A stretch of 5,462 nt of DNA from Candidatus Kaiserbacteria bacterium (lineage in GTDB: Bacteria; Patescibacteriota; Minisyncoccia; Phycocordibacterales; Phycocordibacteraceae): contig JACOXQ010000008.1 in the NCBI GenBank assembly GCA_016182285.1, positions 1 through 5,462 of the forward strand, in the 5' to 3' direction. This document shows, piece after piece, positions 1 through 5,460 of this stretch; within the stretch, counting starts at the first letter, position 1; each line of letters begins with the position of its first letter. The notes under the pieces were generated by a model, which did no database searches, was not told the origin of the DNA, and saw only the letters and a program-made list of their open reading frames with translations. The translations under genes were made by a program, and so were the position numbers.

Positions 1-522
1 CTCGCAAAGAAGCCAATAGCAGTAGGGAAGACCGCCGTTTCCGTGGCGGGCGGAGTCTTGTCTGTTAAAGGTACGAAGGGTACGCTCACCAAGCGCGTGC
101 ACCCTTCTGTTGATGTATCTGTTGGTGAAGGTGGCGTGATGGTTACGCCGAAGGACCGTTCGCGCCTCGCCAAGGCTCTTACCGGCACCTTCGCTTCACA
201 CGTGAAGAATATGGTGCAGGGAGTAGAGACGCCTTATATGAAGAAACTCATACTTGACGGCGTTGGATACAGGATGGAGGTCAAGGGTAAAGACGTCGTA
301 CTCACGGTCGGGTTCTCGCACACGGTTTCGCTCCCGATACCGGAAGGCATTACGGCGAAAACAGAAAAAAATGTGATGACGATTGAGAGTTCGGACAAAG
401 AGGCTGTGGGCCAGTTCGCCGCGAATGTTCGCAGAGTAAAGCCGCCGGAGCCGTATCTCGGGAAGGGTATCCGCTACGATGGCGAAGTCATCCGCCGTAA
501 GCAGGGGAAGAAGGCCGTTTAA
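1..522 (+). CDS. rplF: 50S ribosomal protein L6 (uL6), 5' end truncated by window edge
   Basis: L6 binds 23S rRNA near the factor-binding site and sarcin-ricin loop of the large subunit. The reading frame is open from base 1, and the first visible residues (LAKKPIAV) align with the start of L6 proteins just after the initiator region. Probably only about three residues lie outside the window, so the internal GTG at 43 is not the start. The frame shows both repeated L6 domains: an N-terminal half with VKGTKGTLT, and a C-terminal half with GVGYRMEVKG and VGFSH. It ends in the diagnostic tail EPYLGKGIRYDGEVIRRKQGK, close to the TAA stop. About 173 residues are visible, matching the usual length of about 177. 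It is followed by rplR after a 32-base gap holding a short tandem repeat, which is standard spc-operon order. I see nothing abnormal in the protein. Confidence 0.97.
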   Translation, partial: LAKKPIAVGKTAVSVAGGVLSVKGTKGTLTKRVHPSVDVSVGEGGVMVTPKDRSRLAKALTGTFASHVKNMVQGVETPYMKKLILDGVGYRMEVKGKDVVLTVGFSHTVSLPIPEGITAKTEKNVMTIESSDKEAVGQFAANVRRVKPPEPYLGKGIRYDGEVIRRKQGKKAV

Positions 523-543
523 CTAGGCTCTAGGCACTAGGCT
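523..543. repeat. Three tandem 7-bp repeats in the rplF-rplR gap
   Basis: Directly after the rplF stop codon lie three head-to-tail 7-base units: CTAGGCT, CTAGGCA, CTAGGCT. They fill most of the 32-base gap before rplR. Each unit contains the palindrome CTAG. Because the period of 7 is not a multiple of 3, the three units place a TAG stop in every frame on both strands: forward TAG at 524, 531 and 538, and reverse-strand TAG from CTA at 523, 530 and 537. A fourth forward TAG follows at 545. The repeat is seen directly. Whether it does anything or is slippage-derived filler cannot be told from one copy. Confidence 0.85.
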
Positions 544-554
544 TTAGCAAAAAC

Positions 555-905
555 ATGCAACACAAACCAACCACAAACAGAGAATTGCGAAAGCGCAGAC
601 ATGCTAGAGTGCGCGCGCTCATCAAGGGCACTGCGGAGCGCCCGAGATTGGCTGTGTTCAGAAGCAACCGTTTCGTATCGGCCCAGCTCATAGACGACAT
701 CTCCGGCAAGACTCTGGCCGCCGCGCACGGGCGTAAATTTAAAGGAGCGCAATCTGTCCAAGCGAGAGAGGTCGGTGCAGCTATTGCAAAAGCGGCCAAG
801 ATTGCCGGTATAACTTCGGTTGTCTTCGACCGAGGCGGATATCGCTATGGCGGGCAGGTGGAGGCGCTAGCCGATGCGGCTCGCGAAGGCGGTCTCACAT
901 TTTAA
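555..905 (+). CDS. rplR: 50S ribosomal protein L18 (uL18)
   Basis: L18 binds 5S rRNA and, with L5, docks it into the central protuberance of the large subunit. The 116-residue product has the usual bacterial length. It has a basic N-terminal segment (residues 9-24, rich in R and K), the conserved [12 protein letters not shown] strand (29-40), an [12 protein letters not shown] segment (46-57), and the family's closing signature [26 protein letters not shown] split over residues 91-116. One small departure is a glycine at residue 99 where many L18 proteins have histidine (YxYHG). The ATG start puts the basic tail at the expected length. No Shine-Dalgarno motif precedes it; the leader is A-rich. 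It lies between rplF and rpsE, as in most bacteria. The identification is secure. Confidence 0.97.
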   Translation: MQHKPTTNRELRKRRHARVRALIKGTAERPRLAVFRSNRFVSAQLIDDISGKTLAAAHGRKFKGAQSVQAREVGAAIAKAAKIAGITSVVFDRGGYRYGGQVEALADAAREGGLTF

Positions 906-918
906 ATACATTACATTT

Positions 919-1542
919 ATGACTACACCGGTGGAAAAAGAAATAATTCAGGAAGCCGCAGAAGTGGTTATTCCGGTAGACATAACTACGGAAGAAGTCG
1001 CAATCGCGGAGCCGACAGCCAAGGTTCAGATGGTACGCAGTGGCGGTCGCGGAGCTATCCGCGGACGCTCGCCGCGCGGAGGCGGCCGCAGTAGGGCCCC
1101 GCGCGAGCGCGGAGAGTTTGAACAAGTAACGATTGATGCGCGGCGCGTGGCGCGCGTGATGGCGGGCGGCCGCCGGTTCAACTTCAGCCTTGTTGTCGTC
1201 ATCGGCGATAAGAAGGGCCGAGTCGGCGTCGGCCTCGGAAAGGGCATTGACACCGCTCTCGCCATTGATAAAGCGGTACGCGATGCGAAGCGTCGCCTTA
1301 TCACGGTTCTCCGCACCAAGTCCGGCTCGATTCCTCATCAAGTGAGAACTAAGTACGCTTCTTCCGCCGTAGAGATTATCCCTTCAAAGGGGCGCGGCCT
1401 CGTCGCGGGCTCGGCGGTGCGCACCGTCCTTGACCTGGCCGGCGTCACCGACGTCGTGACCAAGATTCATACGCGTTCTAAAAATAAACTCACCATCGCA
1501 CGAGCTACGGTAGAGGCGCTCGCGAAGCTTCGCTCGTCTTAA
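919..1542 (+). CDS. rpsE: 30S ribosomal protein S5 (uS5) with extended N-terminal tail
   Basis: S5 sits on the solvent side of the small subunit near the mRNA entry and decoding region and contributes to translational accuracy. I chose ATG 919 (207 residues). An ATG at 874 in the same frame would overlap rplR by 32 bases and add a non-conserved leader. The S5 double-stranded-RNA-binding-like domain spans about residues 67-130 (VARVMAGGRRFNFSLVVVIG, then GRVGVGLGKG). The C-terminal domain spans about 138-203 (IPH, GRGLVAGSAVRTVLDLAGV, ARATVEAL). Ahead of these is a tail of about 65 residues: first acidic (6-31, many E and D), then R/G-rich (40-64, GGRGAIRGRSPRGGGRSR). Typical S5 is about 165 residues, so the tail accounts for the extra length, while the C-terminus is short. 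No Shine-Dalgarno motif is visible. The next gene is rplO, with no rpmD between. Confidence 0.96.
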   Translation: MTTPVEKEIIQEAAEVVIPVDITTEEVAIAEPTAKVQMVRSGGRGAIRGRSPRGGGRSRAPRERGEFEQVTIDARRVARVMAGGRRFNFSLVVVIGDKKGRVGVGLGKGIDTALAIDKAVRDAKRRLITVLRTKSGSIPHQVRTKYASSAVEIIPSKGRGLVAGSAVRTVLDLAGVTDVVTKIHTRSKNKLTIARATVEALAKLRSS

Positions 1543-1552
1543 TATTTCCTCT

Positions 1553-2005
1553 ATGCAACTGCATTCATTTTCTCCGCGAACCAAGAATAAAAAGAACCCG
1601 CCGGTCGGGCGCGGCGGCAAGCGCGGCAAGACCTCCGGCAGGGGAGGAAAGGGGCAGACCGCGCGCGCCGGGCACAAGATACGTCCGGAAGTCCGCGACC
1701 TCATCAAGAAACTGCCTAAGCGCCGCGGACACGGCAAGAATCGCGCACGCACGGTCAAAGTGAATAGAATTGCCGTTTCAGCGGTGAATCTTTCCGCGCT
1801 TGAGGCGATGTATAAGGCCGGCGAGACCGTCTCGCCTGCCTCGCTTGTCGCGCGGAATCTTGTGCGCCGCGCTAAGGGCCGCGCGCCCGTTGTGAAGATT
1901 CTCGGCGCGGGAGAGCTGAGCAAAGCGCTCTCGGTTAAAGGATGCTCGGTTTCTGCCAGTGCGCGCGCCGCGGTCGCGAGAGCCGGCGGTACGATTTATG
2001 ATTAA
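1553..2005 (+). CDS. rplO: 50S ribosomal protein L15 (uL15)
   Basis: L15 is a late-assembling large-subunit protein whose long basic N-terminal arm threads into 23S rRNA. The 150-residue product has the normal size. Residues 9-65 form the expected glycine/arginine/lysine-rich arm (GRGGKRGKTSGRGGKGQTARAG at 19-40, with KRRGHGKNR further on). Residues 66-150 form the globular domain, with the signature VVKILGAGELSKALSVKG (113-130) followed by SASARAAVARAGGT (134-147). The ATG start is 10 bases after the rpsE stop and lacks a Shine-Dalgarno motif (the leader is TATTTCCTCT). The last codons overlap the secY start by 8 bases, which suggests translational coupling. The usual intervening L30 gene is absent. 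The identification is secure. Confidence 0.97.
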   Translation: MQLHSFSPRTKNKKNPPVGRGGKRGKTSGRGGKGQTARAGHKIRPEVRDLIKKLPKRRGHGKNRARTVKVNRIAVSAVNLSALEAMYKAGETVSPASLVARNLVRRAKGRAPVVKILGAGELSKALSVKGCSVSASARAAVARAGGTIYD

Positions 2006-3290
2006 TTCTTTTATCCGCAAGCTTAAGCTCGCATTCGGCGATTCCGAGATCCGCTTTCGCATATTCTTTCTCGTTGGCGCGCTCGCGCTCTTCCGTGTCC
2101 TCGCCGCGATACCCATCCCTGGCGTTGATAAGACCGCTCTCGCCGCATTCTTCGCGAACAATCAGTTCTTCGGGCTCTTGAACATCTTTTCCGGAGGAGG
2201 TTTGTCCGGCCTGTCCATCGTTATGCTCGGCGTCGGCCCTTACATCACCGCCTCCATCATCATGCAGCTCGGCACCATTATCTTTCCGCAAGTGAAGCAG
2301 GCATATTTTGAAGAGGGAGAAGCGGGGCGCGCCAAGTTTATAAGCTGGAGCCGTCTTCTCACTATCCCAATGGCAGTCCTGCAGGGTGTCGGCTTCTTGT
2401 TCTTGCTACAGAGCCAAGGCGTTATTGCACACTTAAGTTCCACAGCCCTCATCGCGAATATCGCGATTATCACCGCCGGTTCCCTTCTTCTTATGTGGCT
2501 CGGCGAGCTGGTGACGGAATTCGGTATTGGGAACGGGGTCAGCCTTATCATCCTTGCCGGCATTCTCGCCGGACTTCCGTCGAGCATTTCGCAGACGTTA
2601 TTTGCCGCGACCGCCGCAGATATACCGGCGTATCTCGGCTTCACAGTCCTTGGACTCGCGATGATTTATGCCGTTGTCGTCGTGTCGGACGCGGAGCGCT
2701 CAATACCGATCGCCTACGCGCGCGCCGTCCGCGGCGCGGCGCTCTCGCAGGGCGCGGCTACGTATCTTCCGATACGCCTCTTGCAGGCCGGCGTCATTCC
2801 GATCATTTTCGCGCTCTCGCTTCTGCTGTTGCCGCAGATGGTTCTTTCAATGCTCGGCGCGGTGCAGGTCTCGTTTGCCGCGGCTGCCGCGTCGTGGTAC
2901 ACGGCATTCCTCTCCAACGCGTGGAACTACGGCGCGGTCTACTTCCTGCTCGTGGTGCTCTTCACCTATTTCTATACCGCAGTTACCTTTGAACCGCACA
3001 GGGTCGCGGAGAATCTGCAGAAGTCAGGCGCTTTTGTTCCAGGCGTGCGTCCCGGCAGAGAAACGGAAGATTTCATCGGCAAGGTCGTGAATCGCGTTAC
3101 TCTCCCCGGCGCCTGCTTCCTAGGTCTTATCGCGGTAATGCCTTCGATTATCCAGGGGCTCACAGGCGTTACGACGCTCGTGCTCGGCGGCACCGCGCTC
3201 CTCATCGCAGTCCAAGTCGCTCTGGACCTCGCGCGCAAAATAGACGCCCAAGTCTCCAAGTCTCCCTCCGCGAATATTAAAAAATGCTAA
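1998..3290 (+). CDS. secY: Preprotein translocase channel subunit SecY
   Basis: SecY forms the protein-conducting channel of the inner-membrane Sec translocon with SecE and SecG, receiving substrates from SecA or from ribosomes. The 430-residue product matches bacterial SecY length (about 430-440). The first transmembrane helix is about residues 21-40, and the plug region FSGGGLSGLSIVMLGVGPYITASI follows at 64-87. TM5 contains the GIGNGVSLII motif (176-185). The cytosolic loop has IPIAYARAVRG (236-246), then YLPIRLLQAGVIPIIFA (256-272). The large C5 region, a SecA and ribosome contact, holds FTYFYTAVTFEPHRVAENL (322-340) and FVPGVRPGRETEDFI (346-360). The final helix has GGTALLIAVQVALD (397-410). 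I chose ATG 1998 over GTG 1959 because the latter adds an arginine-rich leader and a deep overlap with rplO. With 1998 the overlap is 8 bases. Confidence 0.98.
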   Translation: MINSFIRKLKLAFGDSEIRFRIFFLVGALALFRVLAAIPIPGVDKTALAAFFANNQFFGLLNIFSGGGLSGLSIVMLGVGPYITASIIMQLGTIIFPQVKQAYFEEGEAGRAKFISWSRLLTIPMAVLQGVGFLFLLQSQGVIAHLSSTALIANIAIITAGSLLLMWLGELVTEFGIGNGVSLIILAGILAGLPSSISQTLFAATAADIPAYLGFTVLGLAMIYAVVVVSDAERSIPIAYARAVRGAALSQGAATYLPIRLLQAGVIPIIFALSLLLLPQMVLSMLGAVQVSFAAAAASWYTAFLSNAWNYGAVYFLLVVLFTYFYTAVTFEPHRVAENLQKSGAFVPGVRPGRETEDFIGKVVNRVTLPGACFLGLIAVMPSIIQGLTGVTTLVLGGTALLIAVQVALDLARKIDAQVSKSPSANIKKC

Positions 3291-3299
3291 AGTAAGCGG

Positions 3300-3863
3300 A
3301 TGAACACGCGGACGGTATTTTTTATAGGGAAGCCCGGATGCGGAAAGGATACGCAGGCGGAGCTTTTGTCGCAGGCGACAGGCTGGCCTGTCGTTTCCGC
3401 CGGCGACCAGTTCCGCAAATTAGCCGAGGAGGACAGTGTGCTCGGACGCAAGATAAAAAAAGAAATTGACTCTGGCGCGCTCGCGCCGGACTGGCTCGCA
3501 ATGCACCTGTATCTCTCGTCGCTATTGAAGCTGGCCGACGAGGACAGCGTAATCTTTGACGGTTTCAGCAGAGAAGTGTCGCAGGCGAAGCTCATCATTA
3601 CATCGCTCGCGTGGCTTAAACGTCCGTTCACCGTGCTCAACATCGCGGTTTCTGACGAGTCCGTAAAAAAGCGGCTTGCCATGCGCGCGCAGACGTCCGG
3701 GCGCGCCGACGACGGAGTAGTTGATGAGCGGCTTAAAGAATATTATGAGAATACGGAGCCGGCGATTGAATTCTTCAAGAAAGAAGGAATGCTAATGGAA
3801 ATAGACGGCGAACCGGCGCCGAAGAAAATTGCTGAGAACATCCGTTCAGTACTCAATATCTGA
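3300..3863 (+). CDS. adk: Adenylate kinase, short LID-less form
   Basis: Adenylate kinase interconverts ATP + AMP and 2 ADP in the cytosol. The 187-residue product has the P-loop GKPGCGKDTQ (residues 10-19), the NMP-binding SAGDQFR (33-39, usually STGDxLR), DGFSRE (87-92, usually DGFPRT), and RAQTSGRADD (129-138) with the paired aspartates and arginines that surround the triphosphate. Between the R129 and R135 region there is no inserted LID domain and no zinc-binding cysteine set. The protein is therefore the short form rather than the roughly 215-residue form of most bacteria. The position after secY and before map supports Adk over UMP/CMP kinase or another NMP kinase, but the P-to-S change at residue 90 and T-to-A at residue 34 leave some doubt about substrate preference. 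The start is 9 bases after the secY stop, and the stop overlaps map by one base. Confidence 0.88.
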   Translation: MNTRTVFFIGKPGCGKDTQAELLSQATGWPVVSAGDQFRKLAEEDSVLGRKIKKEIDSGALAPDWLAMHLYLSSLLKLADEDSVIFDGFSREVSQAKLIITSLAWLKRPFTVLNIAVSDESVKKRLAMRAQTSGRADDGVVDERLKEYYENTEPAIEFFKKEGMLMEIDGEPAPKKIAENIRSVLNI

Positions 3864-4627
3864 TGATTGTTAAAAACGATACCGAACGCGCGAATCTTAT
3901 TGAGGGCGGGAAGCGCCTCGCAGTCGTGCTTACCGCGCTCCGAACCAAGGTCGCGCCGGGAGTGACTGCGCAAGAGCTTGATGACTTAGCGGAGAAGATG
4001 ATTCGCGACGGAGGCGATGAACCGTGTTTTCTCGGCTATACGACGGAGGGCGCGAATAGGCCGTATCCCGCCACACTCTGTGTTTCTATTAACGACGAGG
4101 TGGTGCACGGCATCCCGAATGAATCGGTGAAAGTATTGAAAGACGGGGACATCGTTGGACTGGACTTGGGCCTCACGCATAACGGCGTCATTGTGGATGC
4201 GGCTATCACCGTTCCGGTCGGCGAAGTGGATGAAATAACAAAAAAACTTCTCATGGCGACTGAAAGAGCTCTCGTAGCCGGCATCGCGCAGGCGAAGCCG
4301 GGGAATCATACGGGCGACATCTCGCACGCTATTCAGGAAGAGATTGAAGGCGCGGGATTCTCGGTTGTACGCGAACTTGGCGGGCACGGTGTGGGCGAGC
4401 GCGTGCACGAGGAACCGTTCATTCCCAACTTCGGCCGCGCCGGCACTGGCCCCGAGCTCGTTGAGGGCATGGTGCTCGCGCTGGAGCCCATCTCTGCCGC
4501 CGGCAGAGCAAGGGTAAACCTTGCTTCAGATGGCTACACGTACCGCACAAAGGACGGTTCCCGCTCGGCGCACTTTGAGCACACTATCTTGCTCGAAAAT
4601 GGCGGAGCGCGTATCATTACACAATAA
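3863..4627 (+). CDS. map: Type I methionine aminopeptidase
   Basis: Map removes the initiator methionine from nascent proteins after deformylation, working near the ribosome exit tunnel. The 254-residue product is full length for bacterial type I enzymes. All five dinuclear-metal ligands are present: D101 (GLDLG), D112 (VDAA), H175 (GGHGVG), E208 (ALEPI) and E239 (HFEHT). The substrate-contacting histidines H82 (VVHGIP) and H182 (RVHEEP) are also present. There is no N-terminal zinc-finger extension, so it is the simple class. The ATG shares its A with the adk TGA stop (TGATG), pointing to coupled translation. In many bacteria map is followed by infA, rpmJ and rpsM. Here the next gene is ndk, so the conserved cluster breaks at this point. 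The identification is secure. Confidence 0.97.
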   Translation: MIVKNDTERANLIEGGKRLAVVLTALRTKVAPGVTAQELDDLAEKMIRDGGDEPCFLGYTTEGANRPYPATLCVSINDEVVHGIPNESVKVLKDGDIVGLDLGLTHNGVIVDAAITVPVGEVDEITKKLLMATERALVAGIAQAKPGNHTGDISHAIQEEIEGAGFSVVRELGGHGVGERVHEEPFIPNFGRAGTGPELVEGMVLALEPISAAGRARVNLASDGYTYRTKDGSRSAHFEHTILLENGGARIITQ

Positions 4628-4629
4628 CC

Positions 4630-4651
4630 GCGCTTTGCGCATTTTATTTTT
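4630..4651 (+). terminator. Weak terminator-like hairpin plus T-run between map and ndk
   Basis: Three bases after the map stop, GCGC (4630-4633), a TTT loop and GCGC (4637-4640) can form a 4-bp hairpin. It is followed directly by ATTTTATTTTT (4641-4651), which runs up to the ndk ATG. This has the shape of an intrinsic terminator, but the stem is very short and the T-run ends on the start codon. It may only cause pausing or partial termination, or it may be chance sequence serving as an A/T-rich leader for ndk. It is reported as a weak candidate. Confidence 0.25.
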
Positions 4652-5260
4652 ATGCCACATCCAAAGACTGAACGGACGCTCGTTGTTGTGAAGCCTGACG
4701 GCATTCAGCGCGCGCTCATCGGCGAAATTATGAAACGCTACGAGCGTATCGGACTCAAGCTCGTAGCGCTTAAGATGTTCGTTCCGACAGAGAAAATGAT
4801 TGAAGATCACTATCTGTTGGACCCGCAGTGGAAAAAGAACGTCGGCGAGAAGGCCATTGCGAGCTACGAGAAGAAGGGAGAAACTCCGCCATCAAGCGAT
4901 CCTACCGAAGTCGGAAATCTGGTTGTGGAGCGTTTGAAAAAATATATGACAAGCGGGCCGGTTATAGCGATGGTTTGGGAAGGCGCTCACGCGGTTGAGC
5001 TGGTGCGCAAGATTACAGGAGGCACCGAGCCTCGCAGCGCCAGTGTCGGCACAATACGCGGCGACTTCGTCCTAGACTCATATCAGATGGCGGATACGGC
5101 CGATCGTGCGATTCGGAATCTTATTCATGCGTCAGGCTCAACTGCGGATGCGATTAAGGAGATTCCTCACTGGTTTAGCGAAGGAGAAATCGTCAAATAC
5201 AACGTTCCGCACGAAGCGACGCTTTATGACGTGGATATTATGAAGGGAATTCTTGGGTAA
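4652..5260 (+). CDS. ndk: Nucleoside diphosphate kinase with internal insertion
   Basis: Ndk transfers a phosphate from ATP to nucleoside diphosphates through a phosphohistidine intermediate, supplying NTPs and dNTPs. Conserved elements are ERTLVVVKPDG (residues 7-16, with active-site K14), HY (53-54), GPVIAMVWEG (102-111), VRKITGGTEP (118-127, R119 and T125), GTIRGDF (133-139, R136) and NLIHAS (156-161), which carries catalytic H159 and N156. At 202 residues it is far longer than the usual 140-150. About 29 extra residues lie between Y54 and TSGP (100-103), compared with the E. coli spacing, and there is a C-terminal extension of about 20 after HWF (173-175). The insertion falls in the segment that normally carries the base-stacking phenylalanine. 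The catalytic set is intact, so activity is likely. The start is the only suitable ATG, and no Shine-Dalgarno motif is seen. Confidence 0.94.
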   Translation: MPHPKTERTLVVVKPDGIQRALIGEIMKRYERIGLKLVALKMFVPTEKMIEDHYLLDPQWKKNVGEKAIASYEKKGETPPSSDPTEVGNLVVERLKKYMTSGPVIAMVWEGAHAVELVRKITGGTEPRSASVGTIRGDFVLDSYQMADTADRAIRNLIHASGSTADAIKEIPHWFSEGEIVKYNVPHEATLYDVDIMKGILG

Positions 5261-5270
5261 TTTTAAGTTT

Positions 5271-5310
5271 TTCACAGTATCATTTGACACGGGGTGTATA
5301 ATTGTATGTA
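5271..5310 (+). promoter_or_regulatory. Probable promoter for the downstream non-coding RNA
   Basis: A perfect TATAAT lies at 5297-5302. Used as a -10 box, it predicts transcription starting near 5309-5311, which is exactly where the 5' strand of the RNA's closing stem (GGGGCC, 5311-5316) begins. This agreement is the main support. The -35 side is unclear. A perfect TTGACA at 5284-5289 is only 7 bases upstream, too close for standard spacing, and TTCACA at 5271-5276 is 20 bases upstream, slightly too far. TTGACA could instead pair with TATGTA at 5305-5310 (15-base spacer). Confidence 0.55.
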
Positions 5311-5460
5311 GGGGCCGTTCTTAAAAACGCAACTTGCTGTATTTTCGGGAGCTTAGATTCAGACGCGCTTGGTTTGAATCCCGCCTCGGCGGGAATCCGA
5401 TAGCCGACATTCAGGCACCCACCTAGCATAAAAAAGTTGCATAAGGGAATGGCTCCGCGA
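5310..5460 (+). ncRNA. ssrS: Probable 6S RNA (SsrS)
   Basis: 6S RNA mimics an open promoter, binds the housekeeping RNA polymerase holoenzyme and modulates transcription, typically in stationary phase. No protein gene fits here, but the two ends pair strongly. GGGGCCGTTC (5311-5320) pairs with GAATGGCTCC (5447-5456) over 10 bp including two G-U pairs. GCAACTT (5329-5335) pairs perfectly with AAGTTGC (5434-5440). An inner stem TCGG (5345-5348) with CCGA (5397-5400) encloses two hairpins: GATTCA/TGAATC (5356-5361/5375-5380) and CCCGC/GCGGG around a CTCG loop (5380-5393), which share C5380 and so may compete. The 3' side of the internal bubble, about 5401-5424, is largely unpaired and carries GCACCCACCT, a motif I recall from 6S RNAs of several phyla. 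A long rod with a central bubble and about 150 nt fit 6S RNA. The exact ends are inferred, and any terminator lies outside the window. Confidence 0.62.

Noticed and set aside
43..522. L6 starting at the GTG at 43
   Set aside because: The same frame is open to base 1 and the upstream residues match the conserved L6 N-terminus, so the gene is simply cut by the window edge.
874..918. Longer S5 start at ATG 874
   Set aside because: It would overlap rplR by 32 bases and adds 15 residues with no similarity to S5. ATG 919 gives clean spacing.
895..1341. Reverse-strand open frames opposite rpsE (also opposite rplO, secY, adk, map and ndk)
   Set aside because: All lie across strongly conserved forward genes, have low-complexity or unrecognisable products, and reflect the GC-rich codon pattern of the sense strand.
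1959..1997. Longer SecY start at GTG 1959
   Set aside because: It adds a 13-residue arginine-rich leader that SecY proteins lack and overlaps rplO deeply. ATG 1998 begins with the usual short amphipathic N-terminus.
2495..3090. Forward-strand open frames inside secY in other frames (2495-2992 and 2668-3090)
   Set aside because: Their products are arginine/serine-rich frame-shifted readings of the SecY coding sequence, with no recognisable domain.
5371..5398. T-arm-like sequence (GGTTTGAATCC) suggesting a tRNA or the 3' end of tmRNA
   Set aside because: The flanking bases do not form a 5-bp T-stem, there is no acceptor stem, anticodon arm or CCA-like end in register, and no tmRNA tag frame is seen. 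The region fits better inside the hairpin tip of the 6S-like RNA.
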